Shown here in pieces: positions 17,858 to 25,647 of a stretch of DNA of 64,000 nt. Both the position numbers and the translations under genes were made by a program. The stretch is from Paenibacillus sp. 1001270B_150601_E10 (lineage in GTDB: Bacteria > Bacillota > Bacilli > Paenibacillales > Paenibacillaceae). Under the pieces are notes generated by a model. It saw nothing but the letters and a program-made list of their open reading frames with translations. It had not been told where the DNA came from and ran no database searches. How positions within the stretch are numbered: the first letter of the stretch is position 1; every line of letters starts with the position of its first letter. The stretch spans positions 320,799-384,798 of the forward strand of contig NZ_JADMOL010000001.1 in NCBI RefSeq assembly GCF_015558675.1, written 5' to 3'.

Positions 17858-18322
17858 TCATGATTCGCTGTCCTTCTTCTGATCCTTCTCTTGGCAGTTC
17901 TTGCAGATGCCCTGGAAGTCAAGTCGGTGATCAATGACGTGAAAAGAGTATTCCTTCTCTAAACGTTCCTCTAAAGGCCCGAGCCAATCGTCCAATATCT
18001 CCTGCATGCTTCCACATTGAACACAAATCAGATGGTGATGATGATGCTTCGTATCGTCACCACGCAAATCATATCTCGCGACTCCATCTCCGAAGTTAAG
18101 CTTATGAACAACGTGCAGTTCACTCAATAATTCCAATGTACGATACACGGTGGCAAGACCGATTTCAGGAGCTTTCTCCTTGACGAGCATGAACACATCT
18201 TCTGCGCTAAGATGGTCTTCTTCATTCTCTAAGAGCACTCGTACCGTCGCTTCACGCTGCGGTGTCAGCTTGTATCCTTGGGATTGAAGCTGCTGCTTAA
18301 TCTTATCAATCTGCGCTTCCAT
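17858..18322 (-). CDS. fur: Ferric uptake regulator family protein
   Basis: 154 residues; an Fe(II)-dependent dimeric repressor of iron uptake genes. The N-terminal winged helix has LTPQREATVRVLL and the recognition helix GLATVYRTLELL near residue 53. The metal-binding part has the HHHHHLICVQCG cluster near 90 and the second pair CKNC near the end, which make the structural zinc site. The ATG at 18322 is preceded by GGGGGGAG. Fur, rather than PerR or Zur, is supported by place next to xerD/DUF4227 and spoIIM. A consensus sigma-A promoter precedes it. Confidence 0.93.
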   Translation of the reverse strand: MEAQIDKIKQQLQSQGYKLTPQREATVRVLLENEEDHLSAEDVFMLVKEKAPEIGLATVYRTLELLSELHVVHKLNFGDGVARYDLRGDDTKHHHHHLICVQCGSMQEILDDWLGPLEERLEKEYSFHVIDHRLDFQGICKNCQEKDQKKDSES

Positions 18323-18372
18323 GGTCTGGTCTCCCCCCTTGCCGCCTAGCCACAATTCGACTCACTTCTATC

Positions 18373-18402
18373 ATTATAGGTGGGAAACGTAAGGAGTGTC
18401 AA
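18373..18402 (-). promoter_or_regulatory. Sigma-A promoter of fur
   Basis: TTGACA (18397-18402) and TATAAT (18373-18378) on the minus strand, both perfect, separated by 18 bases. It is the best match to the housekeeping consensus on the minus strand of this window and lies 51 bases upstream of the fur start. Confidence 0.85.
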
Positions 18403-18428
18403 ATGATTTGCTAGAAGTTAAATGCAGA

Positions 18429-19052
18429 TTATCCATGGATGATCGTGGAACCGACCCAAGTCATAAATACGGGACTGATCCAATGAACGACCGCAGCGGC
18501 TCCCGCAAGCCCTATGCAGGCTGTCACTTGCACAGTCATATAGTTTATAAACGGCGCTTTTAGCGACTTCATTTTTGGTATCATCAACCGATTTTTCAAT
18601 ACATGCAGCGAAAAGGCTAGCGATGAAACACTCGCAATTAATAGCAGTGGAATCGCAATCATATTCTGCGGCGCAATCGTTGCTGCCGCTACAATGATAC
18701 CCTTCCACGAGTATTGTCCCACTAATGTCCCTACGGTAAAGCCGATGAACATGCCCTTTGCAAAATCCATCACAAGGATCAACGGGAATCCGATTATGGA
18801 TATCCCGAATACCGCAATAATCAAGATCCAACGCCAATACTGCCATAATGAGTCCCAAAAGGCATTGCCGGTCGGCGTCTCTCCTGCACTTAGAAATACC
18901 TGCTTCAACTGACGTGACAGCTCTTCCTGCTGGTCCAGCGTCAGCGCATTAACAAGCAGCGCTCCAAATACAACACCTGTTACAAAGATGATGGATACAA
19001 AAATATATAAGTGGAGATGCTGTCGAACGCTTGGCATCATCGAGGGCATCAT
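18429..19052 (-). CDS. spoIIM: Stage II sporulation protein M
   Basis: 207-residue polytopic membrane protein with about five hydrophobic segments (LYIFVSIIFVTGVVFGALLV; WRWILIIAVFGISIIGFPLIL; GIIVAAATIAPQNMIAIPLL and two more). SpoIIM is the scaffold of the SpoIIDMP complex that remodels peptidoglycan during septal thinning and engulfment in the mother cell. The ATG at 19052 is preceded by AAAGGAGAG. It lies upstream of fur as in B. subtilis. Its promoter (sigma-E in B. subtilis) was not identified here. Confidence 0.94.
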   Translation of the reverse strand: MMPSMMPSVRQHLHLYIFVSIIFVTGVVFGALLVNALTLDQQEELSRQLKQVFLSAGETPTGNAFWDSLWQYWRWILIIAVFGISIIGFPLILVMDFAKGMFIGFTVGTLVGQYSWKGIIVAAATIAPQNMIAIPLLLIASVSSLAFSLHVLKNRLMIPKMKSLKAPFINYMTVQVTACIGLAGAAAVVHWISPVFMTWVGSTIIHG

Positions 19053-19165
19053 TGTCTCTCCTTTCGAACATAACATCCATGAATTCTCCTGCTTGATTCA
19101 ATCTATGCAGGAGCATGTCCAACTATGTCCTTCTTGAAGAGATAAGCTTACAACCTTCTACTCAC

Positions 19166-20413
19166 CTATTTACGTTCCATTCGACCATAAACGCCTCCAC
19201 CACCGCTTTGGATGGATACATCTCCGCTCCGCGCCGCATGTATGCGTGCCGCAACGTCTGCTCCTACTGTTTGCTCTAGAGCATCAAGAGAGGCTTCATG
19301 CAGAACATTCATTTCGGTTCTGAACACATGCAACAGCTTTTCAAGGGTCTTCGCTCCTACACCAGGAATATATTCGAGAGGGATTTGATAGTGATAAGGG
19401 GGCCTATTCTTCGCTTTGCATATGGCCTCCTCTTCGTTGCGATCGGCAATAACCTCAATCCGGTCATAGACACCTCGAATGAGACGCTTACTGCCACAGA
19501 TCGGACAAACAAAGTGGCGCTCTAATCCCGGCTTCCTCATGATAAGCGCAGCCTCTTCCTTCTCAACGAGATGTCCGTTGATGCATGTCGTCCGATGATA
19601 CTTGCCTAGCAGAGGATTGAGACCGTAATTTCCAGCGATGCAGCGCTGTTCCTTTGCATGAAGAGCCAGCGACCACTCCTTGAATGAAGCCTCCTGCAGC
19701 ATCAATGCGTTATACTCACGCGCAATCTTTTTAAGGGAATGGGCATCTGAATTGGTCAAAAAGGGAAATCGGTCCAACTCACTCAACCTTTCAGCCATCC
19801 CTGTATCTGCGCTTAATCCCAGCTCGATCGCATCCACTGACTCCAAATCGAGAATGTTACCCATTTTGGCCGTGCAATTCCCAAACACACTCTTATGCGG
19901 CGTAAAAACATGGGCTGGGATAAATATTCCGCCATGAGACATCGTCTCTGCTTGAAGGGTTCTCGCATCTACGTAGATCCGCTGGGTCGAAAGTGTTATG
20001 TTGCGGATATGAAAGGACATCCATTCCGAAAAATGCTTCATCGCATAATAGTTTGGCAGATAGCATAAGACATGGGCTGAGCCCGCTCCTTCTCTAACCT
20101 CAATCTCCGTTCCAAGCATAATCGTCGTATCCTTATAGCGGATGCCTCCATCAGGATGCTCGCTCATCTCGCCAGATTGCAGCAATTGCTCAATATCCTT
20201 AAGGACACCTGGGGCATGGCAATCAATAATGCCTATGAGCTGAAGTCCTTTGCGGTCTGCTGCCTCATAAGCGATCTGCTCAAAGGTAAGGTTGCGGCTC
20301 CCGCTCATCTTGACGGGCTTGCCTTCCGAAGTGGCACCGATATGAATGTGAAAATCCCCATAGTACACCGCTGGGGATGCATGCTCAATCTGATGTTCAG
20401 GTTGTTTGTTCAT
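19166..20413 (-). CDS. Endonuclease Q family protein (YqxK-like)
   Basis: 415 residues. The N-terminal PHP-like metal domain shows YGDFHIHIGAT near residue 20 and later the conserved H/D-rich segments GIIDCHAPG, GTEIEVREG, IPAHVFTPH and NSDAHSLKK. A central zinc-finger-like region holds CINGH and CPICGS, and a C-terminal helix-hairpin-helix-like part has YIPGVGAKTLEKLL. These match endonuclease Q, which cuts 5' to deaminated bases (uracil, hypoxanthine, xanthine) in DNA. It overlaps nudF or abuts it and sits where B. subtilis has yqxK. ATG at 20413 is preferred; 20443 is possible. Confidence 0.85.
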   Translation of the reverse strand: MNKQPEHQIEHASPAVYYGDFHIHIGATSEGKPVKMSGSRNLTFEQIAYEAADRKGLQLIGIIDCHAPGVLKDIEQLLQSGEMSEHPDGGIRYKDTTIMLGTEIEVREGAGSAHVLCYLPNYYAMKHFSEWMSFHIRNITLSTQRIYVDARTLQAETMSHGGIFIPAHVFTPHKSVFGNCTAKMGNILDLESVDAIELGLSADTGMAERLSELDRFPFLTNSDAHSLKKIAREYNALMLQEASFKEWSLALHAKEQRCIAGNYGLNPLLGKYHRTTCINGHLVEKEEAALIMRKPGLERHFVCPICGSKRLIRGVYDRIEVIADRNEEEAICKAKNRPPYHYQIPLEYIPGVGAKTLEKLLHVFRTEMNVLHEASLDALEQTVGADVAARIHAARSGDVSIQSGGGGVYGRMERK

Positions 20414-20430
20414 GATGATGTCCTGCCTTT

Positions 20431-21027
20431 TTAAATGGGCCATTGCCCTGTCATCTCATAGATTCTCCATGCATAGAGCGCATTTACCGTCTTTGCATCT
20501 GATATTCTGCCTTCTCTCATTGCCTCGAAGGCTTCCTCTAGCGTCAGCTCCATCACCTCTAGAAATTCATCCTCGTCTGTATGCATCTCGCCTGGTGTCA
20601 GCTTGTCTGCAGCATAGATGTGAATAATCTCATCTGCAAATCCAGGCGACGTATAGATCGAGCTGAGATGAATGAGGGATTCCGCCTTATATCCTGTCTC
20701 TTCTTCCAGCTCGCGGCGTGCTGCGTCTTCAGGAGCTTCCCCAGGGTCAAGCTTGCCTGCAGGAATCTCCACTTGTGATCTTCCTAGCGGCTTTCGATAC
20801 TGATCGACGACGATCATCTTGTTGTTATGTATAGCAAGCACTGCTACAGCGCCTGGATGACGCACGATTTCACGAGTAGCAGATGATCCGTCTGGTAGCG
20901 TAACCGTATCCACCTGTAAGGAGATTACTTTCCCCTTAAAGATGTCCTTTGTATCCGTCGTTATTTCTTCAAAGCGCTGAAAGTCCGATTTTTTCTGCAA
21001 TTGGTGCTCTGTATGAGTAGATGTCAC
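20431..21027 (-). CDS. nudF: ADP-ribose pyrophosphatase (Nudix hydrolase)
   Basis: 198 residues. The full Nudix box is present, running from GKLDPGEAPEDAARREL to EEETGY near residue 95, preceded by VEIPAG typical of the ADP-ribose class. It hydrolyses ADP-ribose to AMP and ribose 5-phosphate. The start is the GTG at 21027, which has AAGGAGG eight bases upstream; the longer open frame to 21096 has no ribosome site. It is followed closely by the endonuclease Q gene, so the two may be one DNA or nucleotide maintenance operon. B. subtilis nudF has the same neighbours. Confidence 0.93.
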   Translation of the reverse strand: MTSTHTEHQLQKKSDFQRFEEITTDTKDIFKGKVISLQVDTVTLPDGSSATREIVRHPGAVAVLAIHNNKMIVVDQYRKPLGRSQVEIPAGKLDPGEAPEDAARRELEEETGYKAESLIHLSSIYTSPGFADEIIHIYAADKLTPGEMHTDEDEFLEVMELTLEEAFEAMREGRISDAKTVNALYAWRIYEMTGQWPI

Positions 21028-21070
21028 GATAAGTTCCTCCTTCGAATCAAAACCGCCCACATAGGCATAC

Positions 21071-21098
21071 ATAGTTCCTTGCTTTAAGTCATACACAT
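21071..21098 (+). promoter_or_regulatory. Possible sigma-E promoter of the MciZ-like ORF
   Basis: Plus-strand ATAGTT (21071-21076), 13 bases, then CATACACAT (21090-21098), a good match to the sigma-E -10 CATACAnT. The -35 is only partly matched. It lies 52 bases upstream of the small ORF. B. subtilis mciZ is sigma-E controlled, which makes this worth noting. Confidence 0.35.
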
Positions 21099-21149
21099 TA
21101 TACCACTAGTGCCTGTCCACCAACCATTTAAGTAAAGGGGCGTTATACG

Positions 21150-21293
21150 ATGAAGCAGCATTCGACGGATCAGCAATTATGGTTAAGCGGTAAGCCAAGC
21201 GAAATCACAGCAGCGCTAAGACGCATGATGATCCGCAGCGGCAAGGATATGACCCTTCAAAAGATGCTTCAAAAACGAAATAACCCTGCTTGA
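21150..21293 (+). CDS. mciZ: MciZ-like small protein (candidate FtsZ inhibitor)
   Basis: A 47-codon ORF divergent from nudF, with AAGGGG nine bases before its ATG. The product is MKQHSTDQQLWLSGKPSEI... then TAALRRMMIRSGKDMTLQKML. From memory, B. subtilis MciZ is a 40-residue mother-cell peptide that blocks FtsZ assembly, with the pattern VLVGKAWEIRAKL. The shared L-x-GK-x-x-EI-x-A-x-L frame and the identical location beside nudF support homology. It is too short for a firm call by eye, but no other family fits as well. Confidence 0.65.
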   Translation: MKQHSTDQQLWLSGKPSEITAALRRMMIRSGKDMTLQKMLQKRNNPA

Positions 21294-21391
21294 AAACAAC
21301 GTCTAAATTCGCTCAGTCTCCGAGATCCACTTGCTTAATCATTGAGATTAATCATTAAAGAAATTCCAAATCTAACATATACAAGTCCACT

Positions 21392-21830
21392 CTATAGCGT
21401 AGGCATCGGCATAGGAGTCGGTGCCGCGTACCCTTCTTTGTATGCAGCATCAATAAATTCACGAATCTCTTGCAAATTCTTCCCCTCTTGCTTCAGCTTC
21501 ACCGTGTGAACGACAATCTCAAGGCACACTCCACAGCGCGTTCCATGATCATCCCATTCGACGGTACCATCTTCCCTGATTTCAGAAACAAAGCAATTTT
21601 TAGGGCTCTGATGACCTGCGCTTGCTCCACAGCCACAATAACAAGGAATGTTGTTCAGTTCTTCCGCTACTGTACCAGCAGCCTCATATCTGAGTCTAAT
21701 TTGATCCGGCTGTTTATCCAGAATTTTTAGAGAGAACTTCCCGTGAAGAGGTCACTTCTCGCAAATCTCCATTTTCAATCTGATGAGATCCTGTTGTATG
21801 GGATAAGCCATGAGCGGCCTCTTCTTGTTC
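21392..21830 (-). pseudogene. PCYCGC-motif protein gene, frameshifted and missing its 5' end
   Basis: The minus strand encodes a recognisable member of the PCYCGC-motif (lipo)protein family. After the shift it reads ILDKQPDQIRLRYEAAG, IPCYCGCGASAGHQSP, WDDHGTRCGVCLEIV and ends YAAPTPMPMPTL. Two defects are visible. One extra A in the A5 run at 21725-21729 breaks the frame: upstream sequence (GLSHTTGSHQIENGDLREV) is in one frame and the conserved part in another. And the frame begins at a TAA beside the upstream terminator, so no start codon, signal peptide or lipobox remains. Extracytoplasmic function of the family is unknown. Probably a remnant rather than a working gene. Confidence 0.8.
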
Positions 21831-21835
21831 TTATG

Positions 21836-21882
21836 TAAAAACAAACAAAAGGCCCCTCCTCAATGGTAGAAAGCCTTTTGTT
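21836..21882 (-). terminator. Intrinsic terminator after the Gfo/Idh/MocA operon
   Basis: Minus-strand AACAAAAGGC pairs perfectly with GCCTTTTGTT and is followed by TGTTTTTAC. It lies 28 bases after the stop at 21910 and directly abuts the broken PCYCGC gene. Confidence 0.85.
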
Positions 21883-21909
21883 CTGAAAATATTCAAATTT
21901 AACATACAT

Positions 21910-23010
21910 TCATTTGCTTGCGACATGAAGATTCGGACTCGTCACGTGGATCGCTTGCTTCTGGGCAAGTAGACATAGCTCTGCCGCCTTGAATGTGTGT
22001 TCTTGAGTCATGGCATGCTCTGTACGATGAATGCAATCCAGAATCAGTTCCCCAAAGAAAGGATAGCCGACTTTTCCGTTAACCTGCTCATGGTATTCAC
22101 CAGTCTGATTCACCCAATAGACATGATCGCCTTCATTAGAGCGCGCAACATCAATGTATTTTCGAAGCTCAATATATCCGTCTGTGCCTAATAAGATGGT
22201 ACGCCCGTCACCCCAGGTACCAAGGCCATCCGGAGTAAACCAATCTACCCGAAAATATTGCGTAGCTCCATTATCACCGACTAAGGTTGCGTCGCCAAAG
22301 TCTTCAAGCTCCGGATAATCCGGATTGTGATAATTCCCTACTTTGCTGTGGAGCACTTTAGCATCCTTGCAGCCTGCATAATAGAGGAACTGCTCAATTT
22401 GATGACTGCCAATATCGCATAAGATTCCTCCGTACTTTTCCTTTTCGAAGAACCAGTTCGGCCTTGATGGGGCATTTAAGCGATGCGGACCTAGTCCCAT
22501 CACTTGAATCACCTTCCCAATGGCTCCCTGCTCGATCAGCTGTCCTGCATACACGGCACTTTCCACATGCAGTCGCTCGCTAAAGTAAACCATGTATTTG
22601 CGCCCCGTATCTTTCACTTTCCGCTTGGCCTGCTCAAGCTGCTCAAGCGTCGTAAACGGAGTCTTGTCGGTAAAGTAATCTTTGCCATGATCCATGACGC
22701 GAAGCCCCAGCGAACAGCGCTCAGAAGGGACAGCAGCAGCTGCGACAAGCCTTACTTCAGGGTCCTGAAGCACTTCGTCTTCACTTCTCGCCACTTGAAC
22801 ATGCGGATAGCGCTCTTTAAAAGCATGAACTTTATCCGGATCTGGATCATATACCCACTTAAGCGCTGCTCCCGCTTCTTGAAGACCGTTGCACATTCCG
22901 TAGATATGTCCATGATCGAGCGCAATGGCAGCAAAGATGAATTCGCCTGGCTGCACAACAGGCTTGCTGTCATGCTCCGGTGCATACATCATGCCGTCTT
23001 GACGATTCAT
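21910..23010 (-). CDS. Gfo/Idh/MocA family NAD(P)-dependent oxidoreductase
   Basis: 366 residues. The N-terminal Rossmann domain binds NAD(P), but the glycine motif is degenerate: FIFAAIALDHGHIYGMCNGL instead of the usual GxGxxG. The second signature, usually EKP, reads TDKTPF near residue 115. The C-terminal alpha/beta domain has GGILCDIGSHQIEQFLYYAG, with the expected GG-x-x-x-D-x-G-x-H active-site pattern. Substrate unknown; a sugar, inositol or deoxy-sugar is likely. It overlaps the epimerase gene by four bases (ATGA), so they are translationally coupled. Last gene of a three-gene operon. Confidence 0.85.
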   Translation of the reverse strand: MNRQDGMMYAPEHDSKPVVQPGEFIFAAIALDHGHIYGMCNGLQEAGAALKWVYDPDPDKVHAFKERYPHVQVARSEDEVLQDPEVRLVAAAAVPSERCSLGLRVMDHGKDYFTDKTPFTTLEQLEQAKRKVKDTGRKYMVYFSERLHVESAVYAGQLIEQGAIGKVIQVMGLGPHRLNAPSRPNWFFEKEKYGGILCDIGSHQIEQFLYYAGCKDAKVLHSKVGNYHNPDYPELEDFGDATLVGDNGATQYFRVDWFTPDGLGTWGDGRTILLGTDGYIELRKYIDVARSNEGDHVYWVNQTGEYHEQVNGKVGYPFFGELILDCIHRTEHAMTQEHTFKAAELCLLAQKQAIHVTSPNLHVASK

Positions 23011-23867
23011 CGAGTAACACCTCTTACCTGATCATTTAGCTTCGATATCCATTGTACATAGTGCGTAATCATATCCTTTGTGGATCGTGTGCTGCTAAAG
23101 TCTTCTACGCCGCAGAAGCCGTTGTAGTTTACATGTGCCAAATCCTCAAGCACTTGAGTCCAGTTTACAAGTCCTTCCTCCATTGGGCTCCATGCAAATG
23201 CCTGGCCGGTGCGTTGTTCCTTCGGCACAGCATCAGCATTTTTCACATGAACATGAGCCAGATAATCACCGAGCAGTTCAAGCCCCATGCGATGGTTCTC
23301 ATAACCTTCAAACACCATGTTGCCTGGATCAAAGAGAACACCATACACACTCGGATCAAATGGACTCACCAATCGATATGCTGCACTAGCGCTGGCAGAG
23401 ATCGTCATATGGTGGGTTTCCACGACCCCCTTAATGCCTTGATCTCGAAGCAGAGGCTCCAAGCTCTCCATATAACGAAGCTGTTCATCCAACAGCTCAT
23501 TATACGGGCGCTTGCGATTGTATCCATGCACGCCGACACGAACAATCGGTGCTTCAAGCGCTGCTGCTACACGAAGAACCTCTTTCGCTGCGTCCAGATC
23601 CCCTACGCTCAGATATGGCATGACGCCAGCTGTTGCTACTCCATGCTCTTTGCATAACGTGTTGATTTCCTTGAGCTCAGTATCGGAGATACCTGGCTCA
23701 ATCGTAGCCAGATTGTTGCCCCAGAACGACGCTGGCTGTGAGCGTTGATCCGCAGGCGTCTCCTTGAATCTCCATTCCAATCCTTTAAGACCTGCTTCAG
23801 CAGCAAATGGAATAAGCTCTTTAACGGACAAATCTGGGGAAGCTACTGTAAACAAAGACCATTTCAT
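23007..23867 (-). CDS. Sugar phosphate isomerase/epimerase (AP endonuclease 2-type TIM barrel)
   Basis: 286 residues of the xylose isomerase-like TIM barrel family. Typical elements are LKGLEWRFKET near the start, GVVETHHMTISAS with the metal-binding glutamate and histidine, VLFDPGNMVFEG near residue 190, HVHVKNADAVP near 215 and FCGVEDFSS near the end. Such enzymes interconvert keto sugars or inositol derivatives. The ATG at 23867 is served by AAGGCGG; a longer start at 23885 lacks a site. It sits between two Gfo/Idh/MocA dehydrogenases, which suggests a short oxidative sugar route. Exact substrate cannot be told. Confidence 0.85.
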   Translation of the reverse strand: MKWSLFTVASPDLSVKELIPFAAEAGLKGLEWRFKETPADQRSQPASFWGNNLATIEPGISDTELKEINTLCKEHGVATAGVMPYLSVGDLDAAKEVLRVAAALEAPIVRVGVHGYNRKRPYNELLDEQLRYMESLEPLLRDQGIKGVVETHHMTISASASAAYRLVSPFDPSVYGVLFDPGNMVFEGYENHRMGLELLGDYLAHVHVKNADAVPKEQRTGQAFAWSPMEEGLVNWTQVLEDLAHVNYNGFCGVEDFSSTRSTKDMITHYVQWISKLNDQVRGVTR

Positions 23868-23973
23868 TATTCGCACCGCCTTCATTTATTATTTAGATTA
23901 GACTCTATAATGTGAAACAGTACCGTGAAGATGGCAAAATTATTTCTACTTGCTACAAAAGAACCCTTCCTAT

Positions 23974-25146
23974 TTAACCAAATGTCTTCGACATATCCAC
24001 TGTGCCTGAAGTTACTTCGGCTTTAGGCTTTTGATAACGAGAAGTCTCGATTCGCTTATTGAGCTCTGACAAGAAGAGCTCCTCATCGATCGGCAGGTCT
24101 ACCCAATTGTCCGTCCATGTAGAGAGCAGCATCGCATTGGATAAGGTTAATCCGTGAATCCCTTCCTCGCCAGGCGCAAGAAGCGGCGTACCGTTCTGAA
24201 TGCTTCTCACCCAATCGATCATGATGCCATCATGTCCTGTCATATGACCGTGGATCGGAATCTCGCATTTCCAGCATTCCGGAGCACCAAATCCACCAGT
24301 AAAGGTTTGATTGAATTCGGGCTCAGGTGTACGCAAGCGCCAGAAGGTCATCTTATCATTCTCGATGACAACCTTGCCGCGATCCCCTGTCACTTCAAAA
24401 CGGTTCGTCCCCGGTGCTTCTCCCGTTGTCGTGATAAAGACGCCAGAAGCTCCATTTTCATATTCCACGTAAGCCGTTACATCATCTTCAACCTCAATAT
24501 CGCGGTAGTGACCGAAGCGGCAAAATGCACGCACGCGCGTAGGCATCATGCCGATGGTCCACTGCCATAAATCCAGTTGATGCGGGTCCTGATTGATCAG
24601 CACACCGCCGCCTTCACCCGCCCAAGTTGCTCGCCATGCGCCAGAGTCATAATAGCTTTGTGAACGATACCAGTTTGTAATGATCCAATTCGTACGTCTG
24701 ATCTCGCCAAGCTCACCACTCTGAATCAAATCTCTTAGCTTCTGATATAGGGGATTTGTACGCTGATTATACATGATGGAGAATACTTTGCCGCTTTGCT
24801 CAGCTGCTTCATTCATCTCACGGACCTGCTTCGTATAAACGCCTGCCGGCTTTTCGATCAGCACATGAAGTTCATGCTTGAACGCTTCTATTGCTAGAGA
24901 AGGATGGCTATAGTGCGGTGTTGCGATAATCACGGCATCAATCAAACCTGATTGAAGCAGCTCGTTCTCATTCGTGAAAAAGGCAACGTCTTTACCAAGC
25001 TCCTTGCTCACCCATTCCTTCTTCTCTTCCACTGCATCGCAGATCGCTGTTAGCACAGCGCCTGAAATTTTGTTTGCAGCTATTTGCTTTGCGTGATAGG
25101 CTCCCATATTGCCTACCCCAATAACACCTACGCGAACTGGATTCAT
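23974..25146 (-). CDS. Gfo/Idh/MocA family oxidoreductase
   Basis: 390 residues. The Rossmann motif is classical, VGVIGVGNMGAYHAKQI, and the EKP signature is intact in HVLIEKPAGVY near residue 97. The C-terminal domain has GGGVLINQDPHQLDLWQW near 203, which carries the catalytic His. First gene of the operon with the epimerase and the second dehydrogenase; a TTGGAGG site is ten bases upstream of the ATG. It differs a lot from the other dehydrogenase of the operon, so this is not a recent duplication. Probably sugar or cyclitol oxidation; substrate unknown. Confidence 0.88.
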   Translation of the reverse strand: MNPVRVGVIGVGNMGAYHAKQIAANKISGAVLTAICDAVEEKKEWVSKELGKDVAFFTNENELLQSGLIDAVIIATPHYSHPSLAIEAFKHELHVLIEKPAGVYTKQVREMNEAAEQSGKVFSIMYNQRTNPLYQKLRDLIQSGELGEIRRTNWIITNWYRSQSYYDSGAWRATWAGEGGGVLINQDPHQLDLWQWTIGMMPTRVRAFCRFGHYRDIEVEDDVTAYVEYENGASGVFITTTGEAPGTNRFEVTGDRGKVVIENDKMTFWRLRTPEPEFNQTFTGGFGAPECWKCEIPIHGHMTGHDGIMIDWVRSIQNGTPLLAPGEEGIHGLTLSNAMLLSTWTDNWVDLPIDEELFLSELNKRIETSRYQKPKAEVTSGTVDMSKTFG

Positions 25147-25182
25147 CTTATAGCCTCCAATTTAGGTTTCTGGTGATGCAGA

Positions 25183-25234
25183 ATCATATTCCATGTCATA
25201 AAAGTACCACAAAGACATGCGAATGCGCTTACAT
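25183..25234 (-). promoter_or_regulatory. Candidate sigma-A promoter of the oxidoreductase operon, with a cre-like half site
   Basis: Minus-strand TTGTGG (25207-25212), an 18-base spacer and TATGAT (25183-25188) lie 37 bases upstream of the first gene. Just upstream, at 25219-25234, the sequence matches 13 of 16 positions of the catabolite-response element, the right half CGCTTACAT being complete. CcpA control would suit a sugar operon, but the left half is poor. Confidence 0.35.
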
Positions 25235-25510
25235 CCTATTGCTTCATTTGACGTTTCATTTAACTCTGGTTGGCATACACCCTTTTACCTTTAGACCCCT
25301 ATTTGCTTATGGTGAAAGAAAAGATGTTACGAGTTCGTCTTATCATGAACCTGAAACGTACCTTCTTAGCGGTGAGTACATGTACACATGTTATGATGAA
25401 ATGAACCTAACCATGATGGATTGTGATTAATAGCGTGCAGATAACGTTATTTACTTCTTAGATTAAATGAATAGCAAGATTTAAGCGATGCTAGTGATTC
25501 GCAAAATAAA
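25235..25510. other. Intergenic stretch without a recognised gene
   Basis: About 280 bases between the divergently transcribed oxidoreductase operon and the MBL hydrolase promoter. An open frame on the plus strand here (25173-25430) has no ribosome site and an unusual composition (many Cys, His, Tyr), so I do not call it. A short palindromic run near 25378-25392 (GTACATGTACACATG) could be a regulator site. Confidence 0.4.
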
Positions 25511-25512
25511 TG

Positions 25513-25541
25513 TTGACAATTTTATATTTTTATGATATAAT
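25513..25541 (+). promoter_or_regulatory. Consensus sigma-A promoter of the MBL-fold hydrolase gene
   Basis: TTGACA (25513-25518), 17 bases, TATAAT (25536-25541), perfect in both hexamers and spacing, in very A+T-rich sequence. The leader to the ATG at 25648 is about 100 bases. Confidence 0.85.
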
Positions 25542-25647
25542 TATTATTTATTTGACTTTAAAACCTCCTAGTATTATGATGTTTAAACAATAAACATGTC
25601 CATATGTTATGGTTTGCATCCATTGCATGACTGATAGGAGGATTCAT

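Noticed and set aside
21910-25146. The two Gfo/Idh/MocA genes as a recent tandem duplication
   Set aside because: Their N-terminal motifs and lengths differ strongly, so they are old paralogues or separate acquisitions.
25173-25430. 85-codon plus-strand frame in the intergenic region before the MBL gene
   Set aside because: No ribosome site, odd composition and upstream of the consensus promoter of the next gene.
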